Part shown: positions 25,907 to 34,860 of the stretch, one piece after another | Numbering within the stretch: position 1 is the stretch's first letter | Layout: each line of letters starts with the position of its first letter | From: Psychrobacter sp. Choline-02u-9 | GTDB taxonomy: Bacteria; Pseudomonadota; Gammaproteobacteria; Pseudomonadales; Moraxellaceae | Direction of reading: 5' to 3' | Length of the DNA stretch: 64,000 nucleotides | NCBI RefSeq assembly: GCF_002836505.1 | Contig: NZ_PJBF01000040.1 | Coordinates: 186,001 to 250,000, forward strand | Program-made: the position numbers and the translations under genes | The notes under the pieces: generated by a model | The model's input: the letters and a program-made list of their open reading frames with translations, nothing else | What the model was told of the DNA's origin: nothing | Databases searched by the model: none

Positions 25907-26539
25907 TTACTTCTGTATCCCTGCTGCAAAACCTCGGAAAAAAGTATCTAATGGACTGACATCTTGCGTCAACTTAGCACGCAAAACCGCACCTTCCCAA
26001 CCAATCCAAAAGAAAGCAGCAAGCTCATCACAATCACTATCAGAGTGTATTTGTCCCTGTTGTACTGCCAGACGCAAGCAAGCCGCTAAACGTTTTTGCC
26101 AATCAACTAATATACCTTCTAGCTCGCAACGAAAACTCTCAGGCAACACGACAATCTCTTGACCCAAGTTGCCTACCAAACAGCCGCGTCGAAATTCATG
26201 CTTGATCATTCCTGACTTTGCATCTTCAACGAAGTCACTGATACGCTGCATAGGAGACACTTGCTCGTTTAAAAAACAATGATCTAGCTTGCGAGCAAAA
26301 TATAACGCGTACTGCCGTAATACTTCCTGTCCAAATGCTTCTTTGTTTTTGAAGTAATTGTAGAAAGAACCTTTAGGCACATTGATGCGTTTGAGTATGG
26401 CATCGATACCAGTGGTCGCAAAGCCTTGCTCTGTCAGCATCTCCATCCCAGATCTCAAAAGAGCTTCACGGGTATCCGTAAACTCTCGTTCAACATTGGG
26501 TGGACGCCCTCGACGGGCTTTTGGCTTAGTAATCGTCAT
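25907..26539 (-). CDS. TetR-family regulator of acuI
   Basis: A 210-residue TetR protein with a basic N-terminus (KPKARRGRPP), an HTH around residues 33-58 (GIDAILKRINVPKGSFYNYFKNK) and a C-terminal domain of the kind found next to YhdH-type reductase genes. The start was set at ATG 26539; the longer frame begins with TTG. It is directly upstream of acuI on the same strand and is flanked on both sides by GACC(A/G)ATCGTC operators, which indicates autorepression together with control of acuI. Electrophilic compounds such as quinones or acrylate are plausible inducers by analogy. Confidence 0.88.
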   Translation of the reverse strand: MTITKPKARRGRPPNVEREFTDTREALLRSGMEMLTEQGFATTGIDAILKRINVPKGSFYNYFKNKEAFGQEVLRQYALYFARKLDHCFLNEQVSPMQRISDFVEDAKSGMIKHEFRRGCLVGNLGQEIVVLPESFRCELEGILVDWQKRLAACLRLAVQQGQIHSDSDCDELAAFFWIGWEGAVLRAKLTQDVSPLDTFFRGFAAGIQK

Positions 26540-26552
26540 GCACAAATATTAT

Positions 26553-26563
26553 GACCGATCGTC
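26553..26563. promoter_or_regulatory. TetR operator upstream of its own gene
   Basis: GAC-CGATC-GTC matches the acuI operators except for one base in the spacer (A to G). It lies 14 bases before the TetR start codon, the position expected for autoregulation. Confidence 0.65.
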
Positions 26564-26636
26564 TTTAATGTCAATAAATTATTTTTAGCGGTTTATTTAT
26601 CCATCAGTCGCGACAGTTTTTTGACTGTCATCGCTA

Positions 26637-27221
26637 TCAGTCTTCACCATGATATGTTGCCTCATCCATCCAAACGATGGCATCTTCACACAGATGAGTT
26701 AAGTGATACCAAATATCACTACTACGAGCGATACGATGATGACCGTCTGCAAAATAATCGACTTCCCAGCTATCAGGTAGATTTACCAAGGTTCGTCTAG
26801 CGACCGCTACGTCTAAGCTTTCATCATCGACTTCTACCATAACTCGTACCATCTCAGTATTGGTTGTGGGAAAAGATAGCTTCATATCAGCCACGTCAGG
26901 GATACGATCCACCAATACCTCACTTGGATAGATACAAGGCGCAATCAACAGTGTGCGCAAGTTGTATTTATGGGCAAAATGATTGGCAAACCAACCACCA
27001 AGAGAATGCCCTGCCAACACCACACGTGGATACTGTGCGATTCTCTCGCGAATCAATTCATCATAAATCTCAAATATTTCTGCAAAATTCTCTCGATAAT
27101 TGACCGTTTGACAGTATTTTGGCTCACGCGTGATACAAGTATATTTGCTGGTCTCATTGCTTGAATCAAGACCATGAAAAAACAGTAAAAACGTATCGTT
27201 GTTTTCAATAGGAAACATCAT
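26637..27221 (-). CDS. YqiA-like alpha/beta hydrolase
   Basis: A 194-residue small hydrolase of the UPF0227/YqiA-YcfP type: oxyanion segment FFHGLDSS, nucleophile elbow GHSLGG (S73), and a C-terminal histidine in DGHHRI. A catalytic acid is not obvious by eye. AGGAGA sits five bases before the first of two ATG codons. Family members are esterases acting on small acyl esters, with no fixed physiological substrate. The gene lies 57 bases downstream of an unknown gene on the same strand and may be cotranscribed with it. Confidence 0.78.
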   Translation of the reverse strand: MMFPIENNDTFLLFFHGLDSSNETSKYTCITREPKYCQTVNYRENFAEIFEIYDELIRERIAQYPRVVLAGHSLGGWFANHFAHKYNLRTLLIAPCIYPSEVLVDRIPDVADMKLSFPTTNTEMVRVMVEVDDESLDVAVARRTLVNLPDSWEVDYFADGHHRIARSSDIWYHLTHLCEDAIVWMDEATYHGED

Positions 27222-27278
27222 AAGGTTCTCCTTTTTTAATTATTATTTAGGCTTATTCTTGATAACTTGGCTTATAAA

Positions 27279-28193
27279 TTAAACTGGTTTTTGGCTAGCA
27301 ACCTGCGCTTGATACAGGCTCAAAAGCTCCTCACAAGCCTGCATTGAGGTATTTTTTGCAAAACCTTCGTTAAACCAAAAATCATAAACCGCTTGAACAA
27401 CGGCTTTTACCGCTTTCGCATTTTCTGGCTTTTGTTCTATTAGTTTCATCGCAATGTCTTGTGCTTGTATATCCGACTCACTATAGGGCGCGCTCCAGCC
27501 TACGCCATAACGATAAAGCACATCATTGATTGCCAATATGAATATGGCATTGGACACCCCAAATGAGCCAATAAGCCTGTCAAGCATTGTACAGCGCTCT
27601 TCATAAATATTGACCTCTATCGGCATATCAGCCTGCTCAAACAGACAGTCACAACTCACCATGTGCGAGGGTTTACTAAAATCATCCCACAGCAGTGGAT
27701 AAGTTCCTCGAATCCCGCCCTTTTCCACTATATTAAATTGCCAAATCGCATAATGAGTATCTGGCCCTTTATAAGGCACATGTATGAACCACTGCATCAT
27801 CGCATCACTGTCATACATGATATGAGTACTACCAATCCGCACGCCCTGCTTAGGTAGTACATCATGATATACGCTATCCATGTCATCACTATAAAGCGTC
27901 ACTTTACGTAAGTTTTCATCACTGGTATCGCCCAACTTTGCTCTTGCTTCCCCTATATTTCGATAGAGCTTAAAGGGTGCTACCCATCTGAGCGTCTCAT
28001 CGGTATTGTTCACGAAGTAAATATCATCCTCATAACTGTCTATAGAAACCGTTTCGAGGTAAAACAATGACTGTTTTCGTATTCGGCCTTTCTCATCATT
28101 TGCTAGTGCCGTTATACCAGATAGCTTTGAGCCATCCGACCACTTAAAGTTATCTAACCGTTTTTGCTCAAGCTGATACGCTAATGTCGTCAT
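27279..28193 (-). CDS. Unknown cytosolic protein, 304 residues
   Basis: No family recognised. The start was set to ATG 28193, which has AAGGA seven bases upstream; the longer frame adds 17 Asn/Lys-rich residues without a ribosome site. The protein is soluble, rich in aromatic residues (several YxxD and WF pairs), with a helical C-terminal third. It precedes the YqiA-like hydrolase gene. A perfect 12-base palindrome lies about 105 bases upstream (28298-28309). Confidence 0.65.
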   Translation of the reverse strand: MTTLAYQLEQKRLDNFKWSDGSKLSGITALANDEKGRIRKQSLFYLETVSIDSYEDDIYFVNNTDETLRWVAPFKLYRNIGEARAKLGDTSDENLRKVTLYSDDMDSVYHDVLPKQGVRIGSTHIMYDSDAMMQWFIHVPYKGPDTHYAIWQFNIVEKGGIRGTYPLLWDDFSKPSHMVSCDCLFEQADMPIEVNIYEERCTMLDRLIGSFGVSNAIFILAINDVLYRYGVGWSAPYSESDIQAQDIAMKLIEQKPENAKAVKAVVQAVYDFWFNEGFAKNTSMQACEELLSLYQAQVASQKPV

Positions 28194-28926
28194 ATTTATA
28201 TCCTTATTATTTTGATTTTGGTTTGCATGTCGCTTTATTTTCATTGTCTGGTCTGAGTGCCGATTTCAAGCCAGCCGAGCCTATTCGCCATTGTTTAAAT
28301 GACGTCATTATCTCTAAAGTTAAGTAAATTAATCGACTTGGTGAGGTAGTATTTTTTTAATTCTGATAGACTTTTTAGCCACAGTTTTTCGCTGTTACAT
28401 TGCTAATATTTTTGCAACGCCAACGAGCTTTTTTCTGCTAAGTTTTTTGTTTATTAATAAATATGGTTTTTTAGGTTTGTACAGGCACAGAAGTTTAGGA
28501 TTAAACGTAAATAACACTACTAGAAAGACTTCGCTAAAATAGCGCTTTAAAAACTCAGTTAAGAAGTGAAGCATTGCGCCCCGAGGATTAACTGTTTGCC
28601 CTGTTATTTTTGCCTTACTCAATAACTATAATATAAACCCCTATAAAAATAAAGCCGCTTAAAACCTTCTACGACAACTGGTGTCGCTTCTTTTTAAATG
28701 AATTGTAGTTTAATCGTTAGCAAGTATCCCAACACAATAAGTATCATTAGCGACAGTTTCATATTACTCAAGCATCTTCAATAAACATCCAATTAACAAT
28801 CCTTATCAAAAAACACCTTTCACGATCGACGTGGACTTGCTATCTTGCCCCGCAAACCTTGTATTCTAAGCAAGCGTGCCCCACTTTGACCTATCACACG
28901 TAGTATTCGCATCTGTATTGGATTTT
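28194..28926. other. Long intergenic region, no recognised gene
   Basis: 733 bases of A/T-rich DNA between divergent genes. It holds a perfect palindrome AATGACGTCATT at 28298-28309, possibly an operator. A short leftward frame at 28395-28622 has no ribosome site and an unlikely composition. I see no convincing RNA gene. Promoters for the genes on both sides must lie here. Confidence 0.5.
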
Positions 28927-30126
28927 ATGACACATAACCTTGAGGCTAGCTCAAACGCTCGCCGAACTCAGTATTTTCAAGTATTTTTGATGGGCGTTAG
29001 TGCATTTATTATGAATACCACAGAATTTGTCCCTGTGGCGCTGTTGAGCGACATTGCTCAGGACTTCTCTATTACGACGGCAGATACTGGCTGGATGCTG
29101 ACACTCTATGCTTGGATTGTCGCAGCGATGTCATTGCCACTAATGCTATTGACCAGTCGATTTGAGCGCAAACGTTTACTCTTGGGTCTCTTTGCCGTAT
29201 TCATTGCCAGTCACGTACTGTCGGTATTTGCCTGGAGCTTTGATGTGCTGCTCATTAGTCGGGTTGGGATTGCGTTATCGCATGCGATATTTTGGTCCAT
29301 CACGGCTGCTATCGCGATACGCGTCGCGCCTGAAGGTAAGAAAGCCTTAGCGCTTAGCGTACTGGCGACTGGTACATCGTTAGCAATGGTCCTAGGTGTG
29401 CCGCTGGGGCGTTTGGTTGGGCAATGGTTTGGCTGGCGCGCGACCTTTGGCGGTATTGGCGTCATCGCCTTAATTGTATTTATTCTACAGGCGAGACTCT
29501 TACCAACGCTACCTAGTATGTTTGAAGGGTCTTTTAGAAAGATTCCAGAACTCCTTAAAAACCCTTTATTGGTTTGTCTATACCTGCTTATTTTATTGGT
29601 CTTTACAGCGCACTACACGGCTTATTCTTACATAGAACCATTTATGCGCCAAGTCGGCAACATCAGTGAAAATGCTGCGACTTTTGTACTGTTACTATTT
29701 GGTGCAGCAGGAATTGTAGGCAGTGTGATTTTTAGTCGTTGGGGCGATCGGTTCAATACCAGATTGATGCTAATATCGACAATACTGATGCTCGTGTCTA
29801 TGCTTGCGCTGTTGCTAGCAGTGACCTCTGTATGGGCGCTCAGTTTTATCGCTTTGCTTTGGGGCGCGGCGCTCATGCTACTGATTATCTCCATGCAGGC
29901 CAAAGTCATCATGGTCGACGTCAATGCACAAGACATGCTGATGTCGATGTTCTCAGGTATTATTAATTTGGGAATTGGTACGGGTGCACTATTCGGCGGT
30001 TATGCCGTGACGCACATTTCACTATCTAGCATAGGATATACAGGTGCGGCTATCGCAGTTGTGGCGTTACTATTAATGCTGTTTATGATTAAACGCTTTC
30101 CTGAATTGAGTAAACGACTTGGCTAG
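28927..30126 (+). CDS. sotB: SotB-type MFS sugar/arabinose efflux transporter
   Basis: A 399-residue twelve-helix MFS permease that aligns well by eye with E. coli SotB (YdeA, 396 residues): NTTEFVPVALLSDIAQDF at the first loop, MLTLYAWIVAAMSLP, SHAIFWSITAAIAIR and AHYTAYSYIEPF. SotB exports arabinose and IPTG and its relatives include drug exporters. The start was set at ATG 28927 because the longer frame begins with GTG at 28876; neither has a good Shine-Dalgarno. A strong terminator follows at 30198-30231. Substrate in this organism is unknown. Confidence 0.88.
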   Translation: MTHNLEASSNARRTQYFQVFLMGVSAFIMNTTEFVPVALLSDIAQDFSITTADTGWMLTLYAWIVAAMSLPLMLLTSRFERKRLLLGLFAVFIASHVLSVFAWSFDVLLISRVGIALSHAIFWSITAAIAIRVAPEGKKALALSVLATGTSLAMVLGVPLGRLVGQWFGWRATFGGIGVIALIVFILQARLLPTLPSMFEGSFRKIPELLKNPLLVCLYLLILLVFTAHYTAYSYIEPFMRQVGNISENAATFVLLLFGAAGIVGSVIFSRWGDRFNTRLMLISTILMLVSMLALLLAVTSVWALSFIALLWGAALMLLIISMQAKVIMVDVNAQDMLMSMFSGIINLGIGTGALFGGYAVTHISLSSIGYTGAAIAVVALLLMLFMIKRFPELSKRLG

Positions 30127-30197
30127 CTAATAAGTCGATATTAAAAGATAGCCAAAAAATAGTAGTCAGGAAGGAACCGTCAGAAAATAATAAGCAG

Positions 30198-30231
30198 AAT
30201 GCCAGCCATCTAAATGGGCTGGCATTTTTTG
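30198..30231 (+). terminator. Terminator of sotB
   Basis: A 10-bp perfect stem AATGCCAGCC/GGCTGGCATT with a nine-base loop, followed by a run of T, 71 bases after the stop codon. Confidence 0.92.
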
Positions 30232-30274
30232 TTATGGTCTGTGAAAGCATTACGAGGATTGCTTATATACTCAT

Positions 30275-30288
30275 TGAACGAACGTTCA
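30275..30288. promoter_or_regulatory. Possible TetR-type operator
   Basis: TGAACGAACGTTCA contains the perfect palindrome GAACGTTC and resembles operators of TetR-family repressors. It lies about 190 bases before the MFS gene at 30481. No regulator gene is adjacent, so assignment is tentative. The rest of the 30127-30480 gap holds the sotB terminator and nothing else recognised. Confidence 0.35.
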
Positions 30289-30480
30289 GGTGCAGTTATA
30301 CTAATTTCATTGGACATAAGTATGCTTAGGCTATAAGTATACTCAATAAAGGACTGATAGGGATTAAGCACAAAAGGATGAGTGTGAAATGAATAATATT
30401 CAAAACAAGGAAGTCATTACCTACGATCTAAATTTAGTGACGATATATATTACGAATTTTCAACTTGATGGAGATTCGTG

Positions 30481-31758
30481 ATGTCTGATCGAATGACTCA
30501 ACAAGACAGTCAAGATCAAGGAAATCAAGATAACACTGTGCCCCTTAAGCTAGGCAGGTTGCATTATGCTTGGATCGTTGCTGCGACAGGCTCTGTAGCA
30601 ATGTTCTGCGGACTTGGGTTAGGACGATTCGCATTTGGCATGTTACTACCGTCCATGTCATCCTCTTTAGGATTAAATTATACCCAAAGCGGAATCTTGG
30701 GATTCACTAACCTGATAGGATATCTGGTTGCAGTGCTTCTAAGTCCTTTTATTCTACCTCGGTTGGGTACTCGAACGACTGCGACGGCAAGCATCCTCCT
30801 CATTGCTGTCTCTATGTTCGGTATGGCTTTTACCACCAGTTTTCCAATACTTTGCGCACTCTATGTACTGACAGGTATCGGTAGCGGCGGCGTGGTCTTA
30901 CCAATGATGAGCGTCATGTCGCATTGGTTTTTTCCTTCGCACCGCGGGCTCGCTTTAGGACTGGTCATGGCTGGGCCTGGATTTGGTATCATTTTATCGG
31001 GCTTTGTCGTACCCAAACTCTTACCTATCTCTACTCTACTGTCTTGGCAGACAGGTTGGCTAATTTTTGCCGTGATTAATATCGCGGTAGCTTGGCTTAC
31101 TTTTACTTTGATTCGCAATCATCCAGACGATGTCAGCCAAAGCCCTTTTGGGCGCGCACCCACCTTACCTGTTACAAATAAGAAAAAGCTAGAACGTAGC
31201 AATATTAAGCTACTCGTACATCTAGGTGTCATTTTTGCTATTTATGGTGCTACTTATATGGTTTACGTCACCTTCATCGTGACCACTATGGTTAGCTCGT
31301 ATCAACTGAGTGAAGCGGCTGCTGGTGGTATTTGGGCATGGATTGGACTACTTAGCATGTTCTCAGGTATGTTGTTTGGCTGGATTTCTGACCATATTGG
31401 CAGACGCCTTGGTCTAGCGCTGGCTTTTTTCTTCCTTGCCATCGCTTATCTGTTGGTCGGACTTACTGATTGGAGTTTAGGGCTGTACTGGTCAATTATT
31501 CTGTTTGGCTTAGTGGTGTGGAGTGTGCCTGTCATTATGGCTGCCTCGGCGGGAGACTATTTCGGTCCTGCAGCGGCGGCAAGTGCACTTGCAGCACTGA
31601 CTTTTGCCTTTTCAGGTGGACAGGCTCTCGGGCCAGTGGCAGCAGGCTATCTCGCAGAAATCACTGGGGATTTTAGTATCAGTTATATGATATCTGGTAT
31701 CGCAGCTTTTGTAGCGCTTGGACTTGCCTTATTATTGCGTCCACAAAAACAAGCTTAA
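30481..31758 (+). CDS. YbfB/YjiJ-type MFS transporter
   Basis: A 425-residue MFS protein with a polar, Gln-rich N-terminal tail of about 25 residues and twelve predicted helices. The segment GLGLGRFAFGMLLPSM and GIGSGGVVLPMM fit the YbfB/YjiJ (MFS_4) group, whose substrates are not known. The start is ATG 30481 with GGAG seven bases upstream; a GTG immediately before it is in frame but less likely. The gene appears to be single; no catabolic neighbour suggests a substrate. Confidence 0.8.
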   Translation: MSDRMTQQDSQDQGNQDNTVPLKLGRLHYAWIVAATGSVAMFCGLGLGRFAFGMLLPSMSSSLGLNYTQSGILGFTNLIGYLVAVLLSPFILPRLGTRTTATASILLIAVSMFGMAFTTSFPILCALYVLTGIGSGGVVLPMMSVMSHWFFPSHRGLALGLVMAGPGFGIILSGFVVPKLLPISTLLSWQTGWLIFAVINIAVAWLTFTLIRNHPDDVSQSPFGRAPTLPVTNKKKLERSNIKLLVHLGVIFAIYGATYMVYVTFIVTTMVSSYQLSEAAAGGIWAWIGLLSMFSGMLFGWISDHIGRRLGLALAFFFLAIAYLLVGLTDWSLGLYWSIILFGLVVWSVPVIMAASAGDYFGPAAAASALAALTFAFSGGQALGPVAAGYLAEITGDFSISYMISGIAAFVALGLALLLRPQKQA

Positions 31759-32083
31759 TTTCAGTTTCCATAGTATTGATACTGCTAGCTATACTTTGCT
31801 ATTGCTGGCAGTAGACATCTATATGCTCATCCGACCTAATTATCTTATTGTTGAGTGTTGAGTTTATACTATTTATGACTAGATAGTTGCTTAGGCTAAA
31901 TAAGCAATTACATGAGCGAGACAGTATGATTTTTTAATACTTGAATACCTCTTTTTTATGCTCTAAAAACTTATTCAAATAAGGAGATATTCTTGCAATT
32001 TTGCAATCAAAACGATTGCTAGCTTTCTAAAAAGTGGTTACACTCGGTTGACAAACTATTACATTGATGACAAGGAAGTCGCT
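31759..32083. other. Intergenic region, no recognised gene
   Basis: 325 A/T-rich bases between the MFS gene and the esterase gene. It contains a TTGCAA-TT-TTGCAA repeat pair near 31993 but no strong terminator hairpin or RNA gene that I can support. Confidence 0.45.
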
Positions 32084-33937
32084 ATGCCTCGTAATACTTC
32101 ACGTTCTAAAATTAGCCATACCACTCTCAAAACTTTTACCAAAAGCATGCTGGCTGTCAGCCTATCTATCGCTGGTATTTCTCACGCAAGTGCTTATGAC
32201 AGTGTCACCTTTTTCGGTGATAGCCTGACCGATGGTGGCTATTTTAGTCAAGTTGTACCAGGTCCTGCTCAGTTTACCACCAATCCTGACAACACATGGG
32301 CAACCTCATTCGCTGAGCAGCTAGGTACCACGGCTGTTCCCGTTGTATTCGGTAGTCCTCAAATTGGTAATAACTACGCTATCGGTGGTGCAAGAGCAGG
32401 CGAAGAAGCGGCCTTCCCTGGCGGTATTCCTATTGCTTCTGCCAATAGCCAAGTCGATAGTTATCTCGCTAATAACACAGTAGACCCTAACGGACTCTAT
32501 GTGGTGTGGGCAGGTGCAAATGACTTGCTTGCAGCGGCTGAAGATCCTGCTAATGCCCAAGCGATCATACTTGGAGCAGTAGCTAGCCAAACCGAAACTA
32601 TTAATGCATTAAAAGACAATGGTGCCAAATATATCTTGGTACCTAATATTCCTGATGTCGGTCTAACCCCTAGAGTTATTGATCAAGGGCCTGTAGCGCA
32701 GGCGCAAAGTACTGGTGCTACCAGTCTATACAATCAATTCATGCTTAGTGCCGCAGCAAATACTGGCGCTAATATCATACCGCTAGATATGTTTAGCTTA
32801 ACTCAGGAGATCATTGCGTCGCCTGCTCAGTATGGTTTCACTAATGTCACCGATGAAGCTTGCGGTGACAACAATAGCTCTCTAACTTGTGGGCCTGATA
32901 CGCTTGTAGAAGCAAATGCCAACGAAACCTACTTCTTCGCTGATGGTATACATCCAACAGGCGCTACCCACCAACTGATCGCCGACTATGCAAACGCTGT
33001 TGTTACTGCGCCTAGTTTAATCGGTGTACTGCCTCATATTGCAACGACAACTGGACTTGCAACCAATGAACGCTTACAGTCACACGTCAACCAAATCCAA
33101 AGCAGTGAGCAAAAACCTGCCCGCACACTATGGGCCGTCGGTGAAGTGGCCAATCAAGAAATTGCAGGGTTTGATGGTGATAATAATACTCAAGTATTGC
33201 TTGGTGTAGATTTTGCTCATCCTAACTCAGCAAATGCAGTGACAGGTTTATACGGTAACATTACCCAAAAAGACTTTGAAAACTCAGACGTTGGCACAGG
33301 TTTGAGTGATATTGATCTAGGAGAGTTCGGTTTTGGTGTCTATCATAGCAACAAGTTTGGCGGTTTACAGATCAATGGTGCTGCAGGATTTGGCAACATA
33401 GATGTCAATGTCACACGTGCTGTCACACTTGGCAGCAACCAACAACAGTTTAAGTCAAATGCTGATGGCAAGCGCTTTTATGCCAACTTGCAGGCAGGCT
33501 ACCCGATGCAAGTGAGCAATATTGCCGTTACGCCTTATATCGGTGCAACAGCGAGCCGCGTAAAAATTGACGGACTCAAAGAAAAAGAGATGTCTGGCAT
33601 TGCTATGCAGTTCGATGAGCAGAAATACTCTACGACATATGGCAAGCTTGGTCTTAAGGCTAATCATAGTTTGATGGAGAACCTCAACTTATTTGGTGAT
33701 ATTCATTACCAAAAGCAGCTGAGTGACAATCGCGAAGCGGTAACCGCACGTTTGAATACGCTACCAAATATCAGCTTTGAAACGCCTATGGTCGAAACTG
33801 ATGATGATAACGTTGCTATGACACTTGGCCTATCTAGAAGCTTTGGCCTATTGAATGCCAATGCTGGTATTACCCATTCACAAGGTAATGACGATGACTC
33901 AACCAGCCTATTTGTTGGACTTAATGGCGCATTCTAA
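32084..33937 (+). CDS. GDSL-type autotransporter esterase (EstA-like)
   Basis: A 617-residue type V secreted esterase. A signal peptide covers about residues 1-37 (basic start, LAVSLSIAGISHASA, cleavage before YDS). The SGNH hydrolase domain follows: block I GDSLTDGG with nucleophile S47, block III GAND, block V DGIHPT with the catalytic Asp and His. The last 270 or so residues form the autotransporter beta-barrel, ending in phenylalanine (GLNGAF) as the BAM signal requires. Start ATG 32084 has AAGGA seven bases upstream; the longer frame begins with TTG. Relatives such as Pseudomonas EstA stay surface-anchored and hydrolyse short-chain or glycerol esters. The gene is monocistronic. Confidence 0.92.
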   Translation: MPRNTSRSKISHTTLKTFTKSMLAVSLSIAGISHASAYDSVTFFGDSLTDGGYFSQVVPGPAQFTTNPDNTWATSFAEQLGTTAVPVVFGSPQIGNNYAIGGARAGEEAAFPGGIPIASANSQVDSYLANNTVDPNGLYVVWAGANDLLAAAEDPANAQAIILGAVASQTETINALKDNGAKYILVPNIPDVGLTPRVIDQGPVAQAQSTGATSLYNQFMLSAAANTGANIIPLDMFSLTQEIIASPAQYGFTNVTDEACGDNNSSLTCGPDTLVEANANETYFFADGIHPTGATHQLIADYANAVVTAPSLIGVLPHIATTTGLATNERLQSHVNQIQSSEQKPARTLWAVGEVANQEIAGFDGDNNTQVLLGVDFAHPNSANAVTGLYGNITQKDFENSDVGTGLSDIDLGEFGFGVYHSNKFGGLQINGAAGFGNIDVNVTRAVTLGSNQQQFKSNADGKRFYANLQAGYPMQVSNIAVTPYIGATASRVKIDGLKEKEMSGIAMQFDEQKYSTTYGKLGLKANHSLMENLNLFGDIHYQKQLSDNREAVTARLNTLPNISFETPMVETDDDNVAMTLGLSRSFGLLNANAGITHSQGNDDDSTSLFVGLNGAF

Positions 33938-33957
33938 ATAAGTCGTTAATACAGAAT

Positions 33958-33992
33958 AATGGTATAGGTGATAATTAATCGCCTATACCATT
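33958..33992 (+). terminator. Probable terminator of the autotransporter gene
   Basis: An 11-bp perfect stem AATGGTATAGG/CCTATACCATT with a 13-base loop, 21 bases after the stop codon. The following tract (TCTAAATTC) is poor in T, so termination efficiency is doubtful. Confidence 0.55.
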
Positions 33993-34089
33993 CTAAATTC
34001 AAAAAAACCTCATAGCCTATTACAGCTTTTACTCTATAAGTTTTCTACTACACAACTTCTCAACGACAAAACCTAATATCATAAATTTT

Positions 34090-34503
34090 TTAAAAATCTA
34101 CTTTACCGCGCAAAGCCTTTGTCTTACCGCGCTGGGTCTTTTTATCCACCCGTTTACGTTTGGCATTTCTGCTTGGCTTGGTCGGCCTTCTGGTTTTATT
34201 AACGTAAGTGGTTTTGGTGATAAAACTTTGCAAACGCTCAAGCGCATCTATTTTATTGCGCTCTTGCGTTCGAAACTGTTGCGCCTTGATAATTAGCACG
34301 CCTTCCTTTGTTATTCGGCTATCTTTACTATTTAGCAGTCGCTGCTTGTACTCATCGCTCAGACTTGAGTTATTAATATCAAAACGCAGGTGAATGGCAG
34401 AAGATACTTTGTTGACATTCTGCCCACCTGCGCCTTGCGCTCGTATGGCGCTGATCTCTACCTCATTATCATTGAGGCTAATATTATTATTAATAAAAAT
34501 CAT
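34090..34503 (-). CDS. arfB: Alternative ribosome-rescue factor ArfB (YaeJ)
   Basis: A 137-residue protein with the release-factor catalytic GGQ (G26-Q28, in RAQGAGGQNVNKV) and a long basic C-terminal tail (KPSRNAKRKRVDKKTQRGKTKAL), the two marks of ArfB. ArfB enters the empty mRNA channel with its tail and hydrolyses peptidyl-tRNA on stalled ribosomes. Length is close to E. coli ArfB (140). It is monocistronic; the second MITE lies upstream, 127 bases from its start codon. Confidence 0.93.
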   Translation of the reverse strand: MIFINNNISLNDNEVEISAIRAQGAGGQNVNKVSSAIHLRFDINNSSLSDEYKQRLLNSKDSRITKEGVLIIKAQQFRTQERNKIDALERLQSFITKTTYVNKTRRPTKPSRNAKRKRVDKKTQRGKTKALRGKVDF

Positions 34504-34629
34504 AGTATGCTGTTATCGAATGTGAATAGATATGATTTATGATAAAGCATTATATAGTCAAGCCTCTATAAATTAGGTACGGTGTCAGTCTCGCTTAGTA
34601 TACTGCTTGTAATACTTTCACTCGGCTTT

Positions 34630-34805
34630 CTAGGGCGTGTCCTCATTTTAAGAATGGGGATAAAAATGAGATAAATCGCAGTCAAACAAGGAAAACAGCG
34701 CAGATAATATCGAGATATTAGTCAGCTATTTGACGCCATTTGGCAAGATTTAGCCATTTTTAACCCATTTAGATAACTATCGATTGAATTGAGGACACGC
34801 CCTAG
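34630..34805. mobile_element. MITE-like non-autonomous element, copy 2
   Basis: A 176-bp element with the same ends, length and internal layout as 10532-10707. By eye there are about 18 substitutions and no indels. The terminal repeats carry GTCCTCA...TGAGGAC where copy 1 has GTCTTCA...TGAAGAC, so base pairing of the ends is kept. The central TAATATC-GA-GATATTA hairpin is also kept. It fills most of the 357-base gap between arfB and the CitE-like gene. Confidence 0.85.
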
Positions 34806-34860
34806 TATCCAAGTTATATTGAATCGACTGCCTATATTTAACTAAATATGGATTGGCCTG

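Noticed and set aside
28395..28622. Leftward open frame of 75 codons in the 733-base gap
   Set aside because: No Shine-Dalgarno, unusual Lys/Leu composition typical of translated A/T-rich DNA and no family resemblance.
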